A stretch of DNA of 11,888 nucleotides, from contig DFGZ01000244.1 in the NCBI GenBank assembly GCA_002371295.1, positions 1-11,888 of the forward strand, read 5' to 3'. Positions 1 to 7,000 of this stretch are shown here, piece after piece. This stretch comes from Oribacterium sp. UBA3737 (GTDB taxonomy: Bacteria > Bacillota_A > Clostridia > Lachnospirales > Lachnospiraceae). The notes under the pieces were generated by a model, which saw only the letters and a program-made list of their open reading frames with translations, was not told the origin of the DNA and ran no database searches. A program made the position numbers and the translations under genes. Within the stretch, counting starts at the first letter, position 1, and each line of letters starts with the position of its first letter.

Positions 1-89
1 TCTGTTTTCAATGCCTCGTCCAGAAGTCTCTGGATGAATGTTGTCTTACCGGCTCCAAGGAAACCGGAAACGATATCTATACTTGTCAT
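1..89 (-). CDS. COG0523/CobW-family P-loop GTPase, N-terminus only (cut by window edge)
   Basis: Only the first 29 codons are inside the window. The peptide begins MTSIDIVSGFLGAGKTTFIQ. It contains a Walker A motif, GFLGAGKTT, at about residues 9-17 directly after the first beta-strand, which is the signature of the CobW/YjiA/COG0523 GTPases. Members of that family are cytoplasmic G3E GTPases mostly implicated in delivering or allocating metals such as zinc, cobalt or iron. The CxCC metal-binding motif and GTP-specificity motif would lie outside the window, so the metal and subfamily cannot be judged. The start ATG at 89 is preceded by a good ribosome-binding site (GGAAGGAG, 6 nt away). The gene has its own consensus promoter and a CIRCE-like operator upstream, with a leader of about 125 nt. 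Family assignment is fairly sure; exact role is unknown. Confidence 0.8.
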   Translation of the reverse strand, partial: MTSIDIVSGFLGAGKTTFIQRLLDEALKT

Positions 90-197
90 AATTACTCCTT
101 CCGGTAATAAGAATAATCTATGTTAATGGTGATGGTCTGAACGTTGATAAGAGTCAAAATCATCATCCGTGTCAGCTGAACAAACGTGTATACAAAA

Positions 198-224
198 TTA
201 GCACTCTGAATTCAGCATTGCTAA
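198..224. promoter_or_regulatory. CIRCE-like inverted repeat (candidate HrcA operator)
   Basis: On the + strand the left half-site TTAGCACTC (198-206) is followed by exactly 9 nt and the right half-site CATTGCTAA (216-224). The established CIRCE consensus is TTAGCACTC-N9-GAGTGCTAA, so the left half matches 9/9 and the right half 7/9. The element abuts the -10 box (224-229) of the promoter firing leftward into the COG0523 GTPase gene and covers its predicted start site, a usual position for repression by HrcA. The match and position are seen in the sequence. Binding by HrcA and heat control of this gene are inference. Confidence 0.7.
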
Positions 225-252
225 TTATAGATTTATGAAAATTTATTGTCAA
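224..252 (-). promoter_or_regulatory. Sigma-A promoter of the COG0523 GTPase gene
   Basis: On the minus strand the -35 box is TTGACA (247-252) and the -10 box is TATAAT (224-229), separated by exactly 17 nt. Both hexamers are perfect consensus. Transcription would start near position 217 and give a leader of roughly 125 nt before the ATG at 89. The CIRCE-like dyad overlaps the -10 box and start site. A perfect promoter under an operator fits a gene that is strong but normally repressed. Confidence 0.8.
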
Positions 253-321
253 CAGACGAAACTGCCATAAAATGGCTTTAAAAATGAAAATTTTGTAAAA
301 TCGGTTTTGTGCAACTGAATC

Positions 322-352
322 AAAATAAATCTCTGACTGGTGCTCCTGTCAG
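322..352 (-). terminator. Weak putative terminator after the HAD phosphatase
   Basis: Reading leftward, 23 nt past the stop codon of the HAD gene, arms CTGAC (348-352) and GTCAG (333-337) can pair around a short interior that adds two G-C pairs. A U-rich but interrupted tail (ATTTATTTT) follows. The stem is short, so this is only a candidate. The stretch between here and the GTPase promoter holds a second small hairpin (GCCAT/ATGGC near 269-281) and AT-rich sequence, with no gene. Confidence 0.35.
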
Positions 353-375
353 CTTTAAATGTGAGGGCCGGATAT

Positions 376-1128
376 TCAGTTATCCTCAAGATACTCGATA
401 GCCTTCTCAATATCTTCAGCACTCTTTATAAGAACATCGGCTCCGGATTTTTCAAGCTCTGCCTGAGTTCTGAAACCATAAATACAGCCTATAGATCTGA
501 TGCCGGCTCTCTTTGCTGTTTCCATATCTGTGTTTGTGTCACCAACATATACGCACTCTTCTTTTTTGCATCCTATGTGACTCAGTGTATCATCCACGAC
601 ACCGGTGTCCGGCTTCAAAGGATGCGTTCCGTCGTCACCTGATATGTAATCAAAGTATCCTTCTCCGAAGGCATGATCAAGAACCAGAACAGCCTCTTCC
701 AGAGGCTTGTTTGTGATGCAGGCAACCTTCCAGCCTTTTTTCTTAAGTGCATCAAGAGACTCTCTCATTCCCGGATAGGGTTCAGCCTTAAAGGTACAGT
801 TTTCTTTGAAAATCTCCATGTATGTCTCGAAGGCATCGTCAATCTGCTCCATGACCTCATCGGCCTGCTGATCGAGATCAAATGCCCTGTCCTCATCCTT
901 CTCTTCCCACTTTTCAGCTTCTCTGTAGAAACGATTTGCTGTTGCTTCAACAGAACGCTCAACAAATTTATAGCTTCCCACACCGACATATTTTTTTGTC
1001 TGCTCCATGGTGATGGGATCAAAGCCGAACTTTTCCATGGTCTTGTTCATGGTATCCTGAAGACTGTAGAGTGTGTTTACAAGTGTGCCGTCCAGGTCTA
1101 AAAGAATTGCATTGAATTTCTGAGACAT
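376..1128 (-). CDS. HAD-superfamily hydrolase, phosphoglycolate-phosphatase-like
   Basis: This 250-aa cytoplasmic protein carries all four HAD motifs. Motif I is LLDLDGTLV with the nucleophile and acid/base pair at D11 and D13. Motif II is the Thr of CITNKP at about T139. Motif III is the Lys of LKPDTG at about K172. Motif IV is YVGDTNTDMETAKRAG with D197 and D201. The order and the helical cap between motifs I and II place it in subfamily I with Gph and PpaX-type phosphatases acting on small phosphorylated metabolites. The cap contains an unusually acidic helical stretch at residues 70-98 (many E, D, Q) that suggests a substrate-specificity difference. The start ATG has AAAGGACC 7 nt upstream. 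It appears monocistronic, with a promoter at 1161-1189. The substrate cannot be told from sequence, so no gene symbol is given. Confidence 0.9.
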   Translation of the reverse strand: MSQKFNAILLDLDGTLVNTLYSLQDTMNKTMEKFGFDPITMEQTKKYVGVGSYKFVERSVEATANRFYREAEKWEEKDEDRAFDLDQQADEVMEQIDDAFETYMEIFKENCTFKAEPYPGMRESLDALKKKGWKVACITNKPLEEAVLVLDHAFGEGYFDYISGDDGTHPLKPDTGVVDDTLSHIGCKKEECVYVGDTNTDMETAKRAGIRSIGCIYGFRTQAELEKSGADVLIKSAEDIEKAIEYLEDN

Positions 1129-1160
1129 AGTGAAGGTCCTTTCTTATATAAGTCTGCTGC

Positions 1161-1189
1161 ATTATAACACTAAATATCCGGCATCTAAA
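1161..1189 (-). promoter_or_regulatory. Extended -10 promoter of the HAD phosphatase gene
   Basis: On the minus strand the -10 box TATAAT (1161-1166) is preceded by the TGn extension (1167-1169). A -35 box, TTTAGA (4/6 matches to TTGACA, 1184-1189), lies at exactly 17 nt spacing. Transcription would start about 25 nt before the start codon. Confidence 0.65.
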
Positions 1190-1287
1190 GAGAAATTGAA
1201 ATCTTCATAAAACATTAACTTATGATTATGTGGTATTATCTTAGACTATTGAGTAGAATTAGGTGCTATTCAGTATGGATATAACAC

Positions 1288-1331
1288 AGAAAATGCAGGG
1301 CGTGTGCCGGCTCACATCCCTTGCATTTTCT
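1288..1331. other. Strong 44-nt hairpin between the divergent HAD and RNase H genes
   Basis: Arms AGAAAATGCA (1288-1297) and TGCATTTTCT (1322-1331) pair over 10 bp. After a single bulged T at 1321, GGG/CCC adds 3 bp. After a bulged C at 1301, GTGTG/CACAT adds five pairs including one G-U. The loop is CCGGCT. It lies 79 nt upstream of the RNase H start and about 160 nt upstream of the HAD start. The A-run and T-run inside the stem give it the look of a bidirectional terminator, but no gene ends here. It could be an attenuator or stabilising hairpin in the RNase H leader, or an intergenic cruciform. No confident + strand promoter was found on either side of it. Confidence 0.55.
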
Positions 1332-1409
1332 TCCGTTTCTGATCAGTCAAGTAAATTATGAACTGAATAGAACTGATTTTACTATAGTTTATTTTATGGA
1401 AGGTGACAT

Positions 1410-2201
1410 ATGGCATTTTATTACGCAGTTCAAAGAGGAAAGAAACCGGGAGTCTACAGTAACTGGAATGATTGTAAAGCACAGGTTACGGGATTTTCCG
1501 GAGCAGTATATAAGAAGTTCAGCACCCGGGCTGAGGCAGAAGCATTTGCAGGAGCAAGCGGTGGATACGGAAGTGCAGGTGGAACGAGTAAAAGCACCGG
1601 TTCGGCTGGAAGCAACAGATATGCATCATCCGGAAGCACAGGTTCATCCGGATCTGCTACATCATGGAGGAATACAGCAGGTGGCACTTCGGCTTCTGTT
1701 TCGGTTCCTCAGGGTCCACAGTTTCACTCCGTCAGTGACATCAAACCAGAGGACATAACGGCGGAATTTGCCGGTGTTGACACCGAAGCTCTCGCCTATG
1801 TTGACGGAAGCTATAATATACGATCAAAGAAGTTCGGCTACGGCGGAATCCTTATGAGAAGAGACGGAACTTTTGAGACTCTGCAGGGCTCCGGAACCGA
1901 TGCTTCTCTCGCATCCATGAGAAATGTTGCAGGTGAGATCCACGGGTCCATGGCGGCCATCAGAGCAGCAGGAAAACAGGGAATCAGAAGCATCACGGTT
2001 TTCTATGACTATATGGGTATCGAAATGTGGGCTGACAACAAGTGGAAAGCCAATAAAGAAGGTACCATTGAGTACAAGGCTTTTATTTCGGAAATGAGAA
2101 ACAGCATGGAAATTCGTTTCCAGAAGGTTGCTGCCCATACCGGTGTCAGATTTAATGAGCTTGTGGATAAGCTGGCGAAGGGATCTGTCGGGATACTGTG
2201 A
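1410..2201 (+). CDS. rnhA: Ribonuclease HI with N-terminal viroplasmin-like (Cauli_VI/RHBD) domain
   Basis: RNase HI cleaves the RNA strand of RNA-DNA hybrids in the cytoplasm, removing R-loops and primers. Residues 1-50 (FYYAVQRGKKPGVYSNWNDC...) form the small hybrid-binding domain found in eukaryotic RNase H1 and many Clostridia. A flexible Gly/Ser/Thr-rich linker covers about 50-100. The catalytic domain covers about 127-263. The four-carboxylate active site is visible: D132 in YVDGSY, E176 in NVAGEIHG, D200 in FYDYMGIEMW and D253 in FNELVDKLAKG. H243 precedes the last strand as in active enzymes. At 263 aa the length is normal for the two-domain form. The start ATG at 1410 has AAGGTGA just upstream. 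The linker is longer and more repetitive than average. A broken XRE regulator follows in another frame and overlaps the stop codon, and both end at one terminator. Confidence 0.92.
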   Translation: MAFYYAVQRGKKPGVYSNWNDCKAQVTGFSGAVYKKFSTRAEAEAFAGASGGYGSAGGTSKSTGSAGSNRYASSGSTGSSGSATSWRNTAGGTSASVSVPQGPQFHSVSDIKPEDITAEFAGVDTEALAYVDGSYNIRSKKFGYGGILMRRDGTFETLQGSGTDASLASMRNVAGEIHGSMAAIRAAGKQGIRSITVFYDYMGIEMWADNKWKANKEGTIEYKAFISEMRNSMEIRFQKVAAHTGVRFNELVDKLAKGSVGIL

Positions 2202-2331
2202 AATCGTCAGACTATCAAGACAGACCATCAATGCCATCGATAAAGGAGATTATAATCCAACCATAGCCTTATGTAACTCCATATGTAAAGCTCTGGACAG
2301 AACTTTAGATGATTTGTTCCGGGAAGAATGA
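2194..2331 (+). pseudogene. 5'-truncated XRE-family (HTH_3) regulator remnant
   Basis: From about 2194 a frame different from RNase H encodes CEIVRLSRQTINAIDKGDYN, then a run ending KALDRTLDDLFREE. This matches the C-terminal two thirds of the small (about 65-70 aa) XRE repressors common in Clostridia, where SRQTINAI is the recognition helix and the DLF..EE tail is typical. The first roughly 20 residues, containing helix 1 and most of helix 2, are missing, because the sequence upstream is the RNase H coding region. The frame is open back to an ATG at 2128, but that part reads RNase H codons in the wrong frame and has no SD. The junction at the RNase H stop codon suggests a deletion fused the two genes. 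Alternatively the ORF is expressed as an odd overlapping protein, which seems unlikely without helix 1. Confidence 0.65.
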
Positions 2332-2343
2332 TTTATAGATGAA

Positions 2344-2390
2344 ACCGCCGCAATACCGGGAATCAGTAGGTATTGCGGCGGTATTTTTCT
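2344..2390 (+). terminator. Rho-independent terminator after RNase H / XRE remnant
   Basis: A perfect 14-bp GC-rich stem, ACCGCCGCAATACC (2344-2357) with GGTATTGCGGCGGT (2369-2382), closes an 11-nt loop and is followed by ATTTTTCT. This is a strong intrinsic terminator for + strand transcription. In the other direction it has only three T residues after the stem, so it could be at best a weak terminator for the cysteine hydrolase gene reading toward it. Confidence 0.92.
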
Positions 2391-2485
2391 GTATCATGAA
2401 TGAATCATCAATCAGCACTGCTCTCTCCTGATCCGGGAGTGCAAAAATTTCAGCTCTAAAGCAGCATTAAGTCCGGGAAGGGCTT

Positions 2486-3010
2486 CTAAGATCTCACATA
2501 AATCTGGCAGGATCTCATGGTTTCAAGGGCAGCCTCATGCTTTTCGGGAGTCACGCCGGCGCAGCATTTAGGATCTACGGAAATAGAAACTTCAGGCATT
2601 GAGGCTTTCAGGAGCAAAGCATTGGAAACAACGCATATATCTGTACAGAGACCAATGAGCTCTATCTCGATGCTTTCCTTTTCATTGATTGCCTTGAGAG
2701 TATCCGCGAGAACCGTGGAACCGAAGGTTGGCTTGTCGATAAAGGTCGCTCCTTCCACCACCTGTGCCACGCTTTTATCAAGCTGCCATCCATCCGTACC
2801 TTCTACACAGTGCATGACCGGTAGATTTTTGCCTTCCTGAGTTTCCATATAGTCAGGCTGATGGGTGTCGCGGGTGACAAAAACATCCTTAATGTTATAG
2901 GATTTGATCTTTTCCACAACAGCCGGCACGATAGCCACAGCCTCTTTTGTGCCGAGGGATCCGTCAATAAAGTCCTTTTGCATGTCCACCACAACAAGTA
3001 TCTTTCTCAT
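2486..3010 (-). CDS. Isochorismatase-fold cysteine hydrolase, probable nicotinamidase
   Basis: This 174-aa cytoplasmic protein has the cysteine-hydrolase triad: D9 in VVVDMQKDF, K93 in FIDKPTFGS and C126 in CTDICVVSNALLLKA. Nicotinamidases, which turn nicotinamide into nicotinate for NAD salvage, also hold a metal through an Asp-x-His pair and a further His. Here D48 and H50 in TRDTHQPDY and H67 in MHCVEGTDGW fit that pattern. This favours nicotinamidase over isochorismatase or N-carbamoylsarcosine amidase, but the substrate is inferred. The length is at the short end for PncA (about 180-215 aa). The start ATG is preceded by GGGAGGAC. A promoter (3047-3075) separates it from the upstream RraA-like gene, and no strong terminator of its own is seen in 2391-2485. 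No other NAD-salvage gene is adjacent. Confidence 0.85.
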   Translation of the reverse strand: MRKILVVVDMQKDFIDGSLGTKEAVAIVPAVVEKIKSYNIKDVFVTRDTHQPDYMETQEGKNLPVMHCVEGTDGWQLDKSVAQVVEGATFIDKPTFGSTVLADTLKAINEKESIEIELIGLCTDICVVSNALLLKASMPEVSISVDPKCCAGVTPEKHEAALETMRSCQIYVRS

Positions 3011-3046
3011 ATAGTCCTCCCATGATTCTGATTTTATGTTGAGCTA

Positions 3047-3075
3047 ATTCTAGTGTTTTTTCTGTTTAAAATCAA
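3047..3075 (-). promoter_or_regulatory. Promoter of the cysteine hydrolase gene
   Basis: On the minus strand the -35 box TTGATT (3070-3075) and the -10 box TAGAAT (3047-3052, 5/6 matches) are 17 nt apart. The predicted start is about 30 nt upstream of the ATG at 3010. The surrounding spacer is A-rich, typical of Firmicute promoters. Confidence 0.6.
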
Positions 3076-3121
3076 TGTAAGCATTAATAAGAAAAATATA
3101 TGGAATAAGAGAAAATGTCAG

Positions 3122-3838
3122 TTATTTCCCGTACTGTTCCAGTCTTTCTCTTATCTCAATTACTTCCTTTGGGGCAAGCTCAGGCAGTGCCTCACCGTTT
3201 TTCAGTGCTTCGGCATAGTTTTCTATCAGTGCTACTCTCTTTTCTTCGTATTCAAGCTTTTCTTCGGCCTTTTCAAGCACCACTTCTATATGCTCTCGTG
3301 GTATAACACAAACTCCGTCTGCATCTCCCACCACCAGATCACCGGGTTTGACATCAACACCTGCACATCGGATTTCTGTGTTAATGTTTCCCTCTTCCTT
3401 TCTCACCGGACCTCTGGGAAGTATCCCCAGTGAATATACAGGAAAATCAAGCTTTTTTGTTTCCTCGGAGTCCCTTGAATAACCATTTACAACTATACCG
3501 GAAAGTCCCATAGCCTTGCAGGCTCTTTCAAAAAGATCTCCGATATAGGGTCTTTCCTTATATGCTTTACCGTCTATCACCATGACATAACCTTTAAGAG
3601 ATCTTGTATAGGCGGCGATATTGATGGGGAGATTGTCTCCCTCTTCAGTTTCCACAGTAAGGGCTGTACCTGCCATGAGCCGTGTAGTTCCGACAGGCTT
3701 CATCTCAGCACACATACATCCGTCCATGGGTATGGAGATCTTTGACTTCTTGACTCCGTCCAGAATCAGGGCAACACTTAATTTCTTTACCCTGTTCAGT
3801 ATTTCATCAGGCAACAATGGAGCATTTTTATTAATCAT
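3122..3838 (-). CDS. RraA-like / HMG-CHA aldolase-family protein
   Basis: This 238-aa protein belongs to the RraA-like fold, formerly misnamed menaquinone methyltransferase. Members include 4-hydroxy-4-methyl-2-oxoglutarate aldolases, oxaloacetate decarboxylases and the E. coli RNase E inhibitor RraA. Visible family motifs, in order, are LMAGTALTV near residue 55, GDLFERACKAMGLSGIVVNG with a following RD pair (the Arg-Asp of the aldolase active site), and KPGDLVVGDADGVCVIP. After that comes a charged helical tail (LEKAEEKLEYEEK). The usual Asp of the VVDG motif is Asn here. The ATG at 3838 was chosen over the farther upstream start at 3886 because TAAAGGAGGC lies 8 nt before it. That SD sequence is part of a long inverted repeat. 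Class is confident. The reaction is not known; a pyruvate aldolase or decarboxylase is the best guess. Confidence 0.85.
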   Translation of the reverse strand: MINKNAPLLPDEILNRVKKLSVALILDGVKKSKISIPMDGCMCAEMKPVGTTRLMAGTALTVETEEGDNLPINIAAYTRSLKGYVMVIDGKAYKERPYIGDLFERACKAMGLSGIVVNGYSRDSEETKKLDFPVYSLGILPRGPVRKEEGNINTEIRCAGVDVKPGDLVVGDADGVCVIPREHIEVVLEKAEEKLEYEEKRVALIENYAEALKNGEALPELAPKEVIEIRERLEQYGK

Positions 3839-3844
3839 GACAAA

Positions 3845-3930
3845 AGCCTCCTTTAGGATATGGTTATAACATGATGTGATTATCATAAATTTTTGACACT
3901 TACATCATAACATATCATTTAAAGGAGGCT
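3845..3930 (-). promoter_or_regulatory. SD-sequestering inverted repeat upstream of the RraA-like gene
   Basis: An imperfect inverted repeat of 86 nt sits just before the start codon at 3838. The outer arms AGCCTCCTTTA (3845-3855) and TAAAGGAGGCT (3920-3930) pair over 11 perfect bp. Next, GATATG plus TTAT (3857-3867, one bulged G) pairs with ATAACATATC (3907-3916). GATGT/ACATC (3873-3877/3902-3906) extends it inward. About 26 pairs enclose a loop of about 24 nt. In the minus-strand transcript the complete Shine-Dalgarno sequence of the RraA-like gene lies in the base of the stem. If transcription starts upstream of 3930, translation would be blocked until the hairpin opens. If the promoter lies inside the loop, the repeat would instead be a DNA operator or an inverted duplication. 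Confidence 0.6.
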
Positions 3931-3937
3931 CTTACAA

Positions 3938-3967
3938 ATAAAACAAATATAATACTTTGTATATTTG
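3938..3967 (-). terminator. Weak AT-rich hairpin after the lipoprotein gene
   Basis: Reading leftward about 40 nt beyond the lipoprotein stop, CAAATAT (3961-3967) and ATATTTG (3944-3950) can pair around a 10-nt loop, followed by TTTTATTTG. The stem contains one G-C pair only, so termination would be inefficient. Read-through into the inverted repeat and the RraA-like gene is possible. Confidence 0.3.
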
Positions 3968-4006
3968 TGGTTCTATTTTATGCTTGTTGAAAAGAAATAT
4001 TTTCCT

Positions 4007-7000
4007 TTACGCCTTAGTAACAGTAATCACTATCTTTCCTGTATATGTGCCTGCCTTGATGTCGGTCTTCTTACCATCCACTGTCATCGAAAGCTTATAT
4101 CCTGAAGGCGCTGTGATGGAAGCCGAATCCTCGATGGTTAGGCTTCCCAGGTAGGAATCGTGAGTTACGGTCCATACAGAGTCACCGGAGAAGGCTGCAC
4201 TTATGCCGTAGTTTCCTTCTGCACCGTAGTAGTTTCCGTTAAGGCTTGTGATCTCACCCTTTGAATTTGTGTAGCTGAGACCCTCCACATCCCAGAGACC
4301 GTTAGAACCGTCTGCGAAGGAACCTGTGAAGTCAGAGTTTTTGAAGGTTACTGTGAGTGATGATGAACGGCTTCCGCTCATGCCTTCAACTACTCTTTCG
4401 ATATCACCTTCATTCCAGATGATACCAGATGCGTCAGAATCCTCAAAGGTGATTACAGGCGCAGAACCTGCTTCTGATGCGATAAGGTAGTTATAATCAT
4501 CACCGTTTGTATTTTCAAACTTAGAGTTTGTGAAGAGAAGGTTTTCACCGGCTGCCTCAAATTCCATTACAGAGCTTACAGTTCCGCCGTAGGCGCTGCC
4601 CACTACAAGGTATGGAATATCTGAATAGTCTGTGGTTCCTGTATATGCTCCTGCTGAGTAGTTATAGTAGGCGTTATCAAGTACAGAGTTTCTTAACTTC
4701 GTATCTTCTGTGTATGTCTCATCTGCTATCTCGCTCAATGTCTCAAGAAGCTCCTTCTTTGCTGAATCCGTTACATCGTAATTCTCGCAAAGCTGTCCTA
4801 TGGTCATGCCGGCATCGCTCATCATATAGTGCATAAGCTCAGTGCTTCCGCTTGCCTTTTCCCATGCTTCCATAGCAGCCTTTGCCTTTGCGCCTGTGAC
4901 ATAGTTTGACATGTTCTTTGCTGCCCGGACGATAACATTATCAAAAATCGAAGTTGAATCGGTATTGATGCCTCCGCGGTTCTTGATACCCATTGTGCCC
5001 TCAAGAAGAGTGTTCTTCATCTTGTAGGTTCCGCCTGATGCGATAACTGCTGCGGCATCGGCCTTTGAAATAAAGCTTGAGTCCTCTGCAGTTATGACAC
5101 CGCCTCCGATAACGTAGGCGCCGGCTGAACGGTTACCGAAAACAGTTGCTGAGAAGTTCTTTACATCAACAACGCCGTTACCGAAGTCATTGGCAAGGGC
5201 TGAAGCCTGACCTACTGAATAGCTTCCGTCGATACCTGTTGTACCGGTTACATCCTCAAGGTATGCATATCCTCCGTAAACTACGTCTGCCACATGGTTG
5301 TTCCAGCCTTCGAGAGTGAAGTCCGCATTATAAACATAAACAGAAGCTGTATCGGACTTTGCATCACTTTCGCCGGTCTTGGTTCCCGAGCCTCCCGCGA
5401 TGACGCCGTTGGCCCCGTCTCCGTTTGCGTAGAAGGTACTCTTCTCGCCGTCAGTGCTGCCCACTGTGACGATACCGCCGTTTGTTGCGTAAAGAAGTGC
5501 ATTCATGCCCCACTCCATGGCGATCTCAACATTGTAGCTTGAAAGACCTGTGAGGTAAGACATCTTCGCCCAGTTTGCGCTTGCTGTTGATGTTCCGTTT
5601 ATATGTGAAACAGTGATGTTTGCGTAGTCCTCAGCCCACACAAGAGAACGCTCCTCGTTTGCTTCCGCACCGATGGCATCTCCGTCCTTTGATGTGTCTA
5701 TGGTGAGGTCATCCTCCTTCACATCCTCGGACTCGCCGCTTGCCTTCACAACACTGTCAGCAAAGCTTAAGTAGATAGGATTCAGAGTATCTCTTGCAGT
5801 GAGACCGTCAAGGTTCTCGTTATCACTCTTTATAACTGTGGAATCATAGGAGTAGTTCACACTGTAAGGTGAGTAGTAGATAATGTCTACGTCCCCGTCG
5901 TTGTCAGTGTCCTCATAGCTCATATAGCGGTAGTTTCCTGAGCCTGTTGCCGGGAATGCACCTGTCAGGGAATCCTTTTCGATTTCTTCTCCGGTTTTTA
6001 CATCGTAGGCTTTGACATTCTCATCAAGAGTTACCTTGTCACCGTTTATATAGTAACCCTCTTCAAACTTAAGAACTGACTTAAGCTTGCTGTAGGACTC
6101 GTCTGACTCGATTTTTTCCTTAAGCTCCTTTGCATCATCCTCGGAGAGATACCAGAGAGTCTTTGTAAGGTCAGCTTCCTTTACAGAATCCTTGAACTTT
6201 TCGTTTATCTCAACCTTTTCCTCTTCCGCAACATAAGCATCACCGGAGAAGCTTACAGTGGAGCCGGAAACCGAAACATCTGATGCTTCACCGCTGGCGC
6301 TCACTGCGATTGCTGTGATATCGTCTGTTGAAATAGAATAGGTTTTGTCGGATGAAACATTGAGGTAAGTTCCGCCGGCTATGGCTGCCGCCTCAGAATT
6401 CTCAAGTTCTACAGTGATAAGTTCAGTACCATCGGTCACTACGTCCTTGCCCCCTGCCTTAGTCTGTGAAGTGCCTTCCGGCAGATAGAGAACCGCATTG
6501 CCGCTGGACTGGAAGGCCGCGTCGTCAATGTTTACATCAGGGTTTGCAAAGGAAATGATGGTGGCAGTGTTAAGGTCATAGAATGCCCACTCGGAAACTG
6601 TTGTAACTGTATCCGGAACGTAAACCGCCATGATCTCGCTGTGGTGACCGAATGCCTGGGCAGAGATCTCGGTTACAGGAGCACCGCCGAGAACTGAAGG
6701 GATGATAACAACCGCATCCTCTTTACCTGCATAGTAGGTGATGGTACTTGTGACCTTTTTATTTTCACCCTCGCCTGTTGTTATGACATCAAAGGACCAG
6801 TCGCCCTCGGTTACTGAAACCTTTGTGCTTGTTTCCTGCGAACCGGGCATACCTCCGGGACCACCGGGGCCACCCTGCCCACCCGGGCCTCCCGGCATTC
6901 CCTCAGGGGCTTCCCCCATAGGAGCGCCATCAGGACCGTTTGGAGCCTCAGGGCTCGCGTCATCAGTATTCTTCTCGGAAGCGTCCTGAGAATTCTCTGC

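Noticed and set aside
90..197. Riboswitch in the leader of the COG0523 GTPase gene
   Set aside because: No conserved aptamer motif (cobalamin, Mg, Ni/Co or other) could be recognised, and no terminator or anti-SD structure was seen.
340..716. Overlapping + strand reading frames opposite the HAD gene
   Set aside because: They lie antisense to an intact gene with full HAD motifs, lack SD sequences and have no recognisable protein features.
3839..3886. Farther upstream ATG for the RraA-like protein
   Set aside because: The extra residues have no family match, and the only strong SD lies between the two candidates, serving the ATG at 3838.
3840..3938. MITE or small transposable element made of the 3845-3930 inverted repeat
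   Set aside because: ACAAA occurs near both ends but is not directly flanking on the right, arms are imperfect, and no second copy exists in the window. It cannot be excluded without a genome search.
3893..3954. A + strand promoter with TTGACA at 3893
   Set aside because: No acceptable -10 box lies 16-18 nt downstream and no + strand gene follows; TATAAT at 3949 is much too far away.
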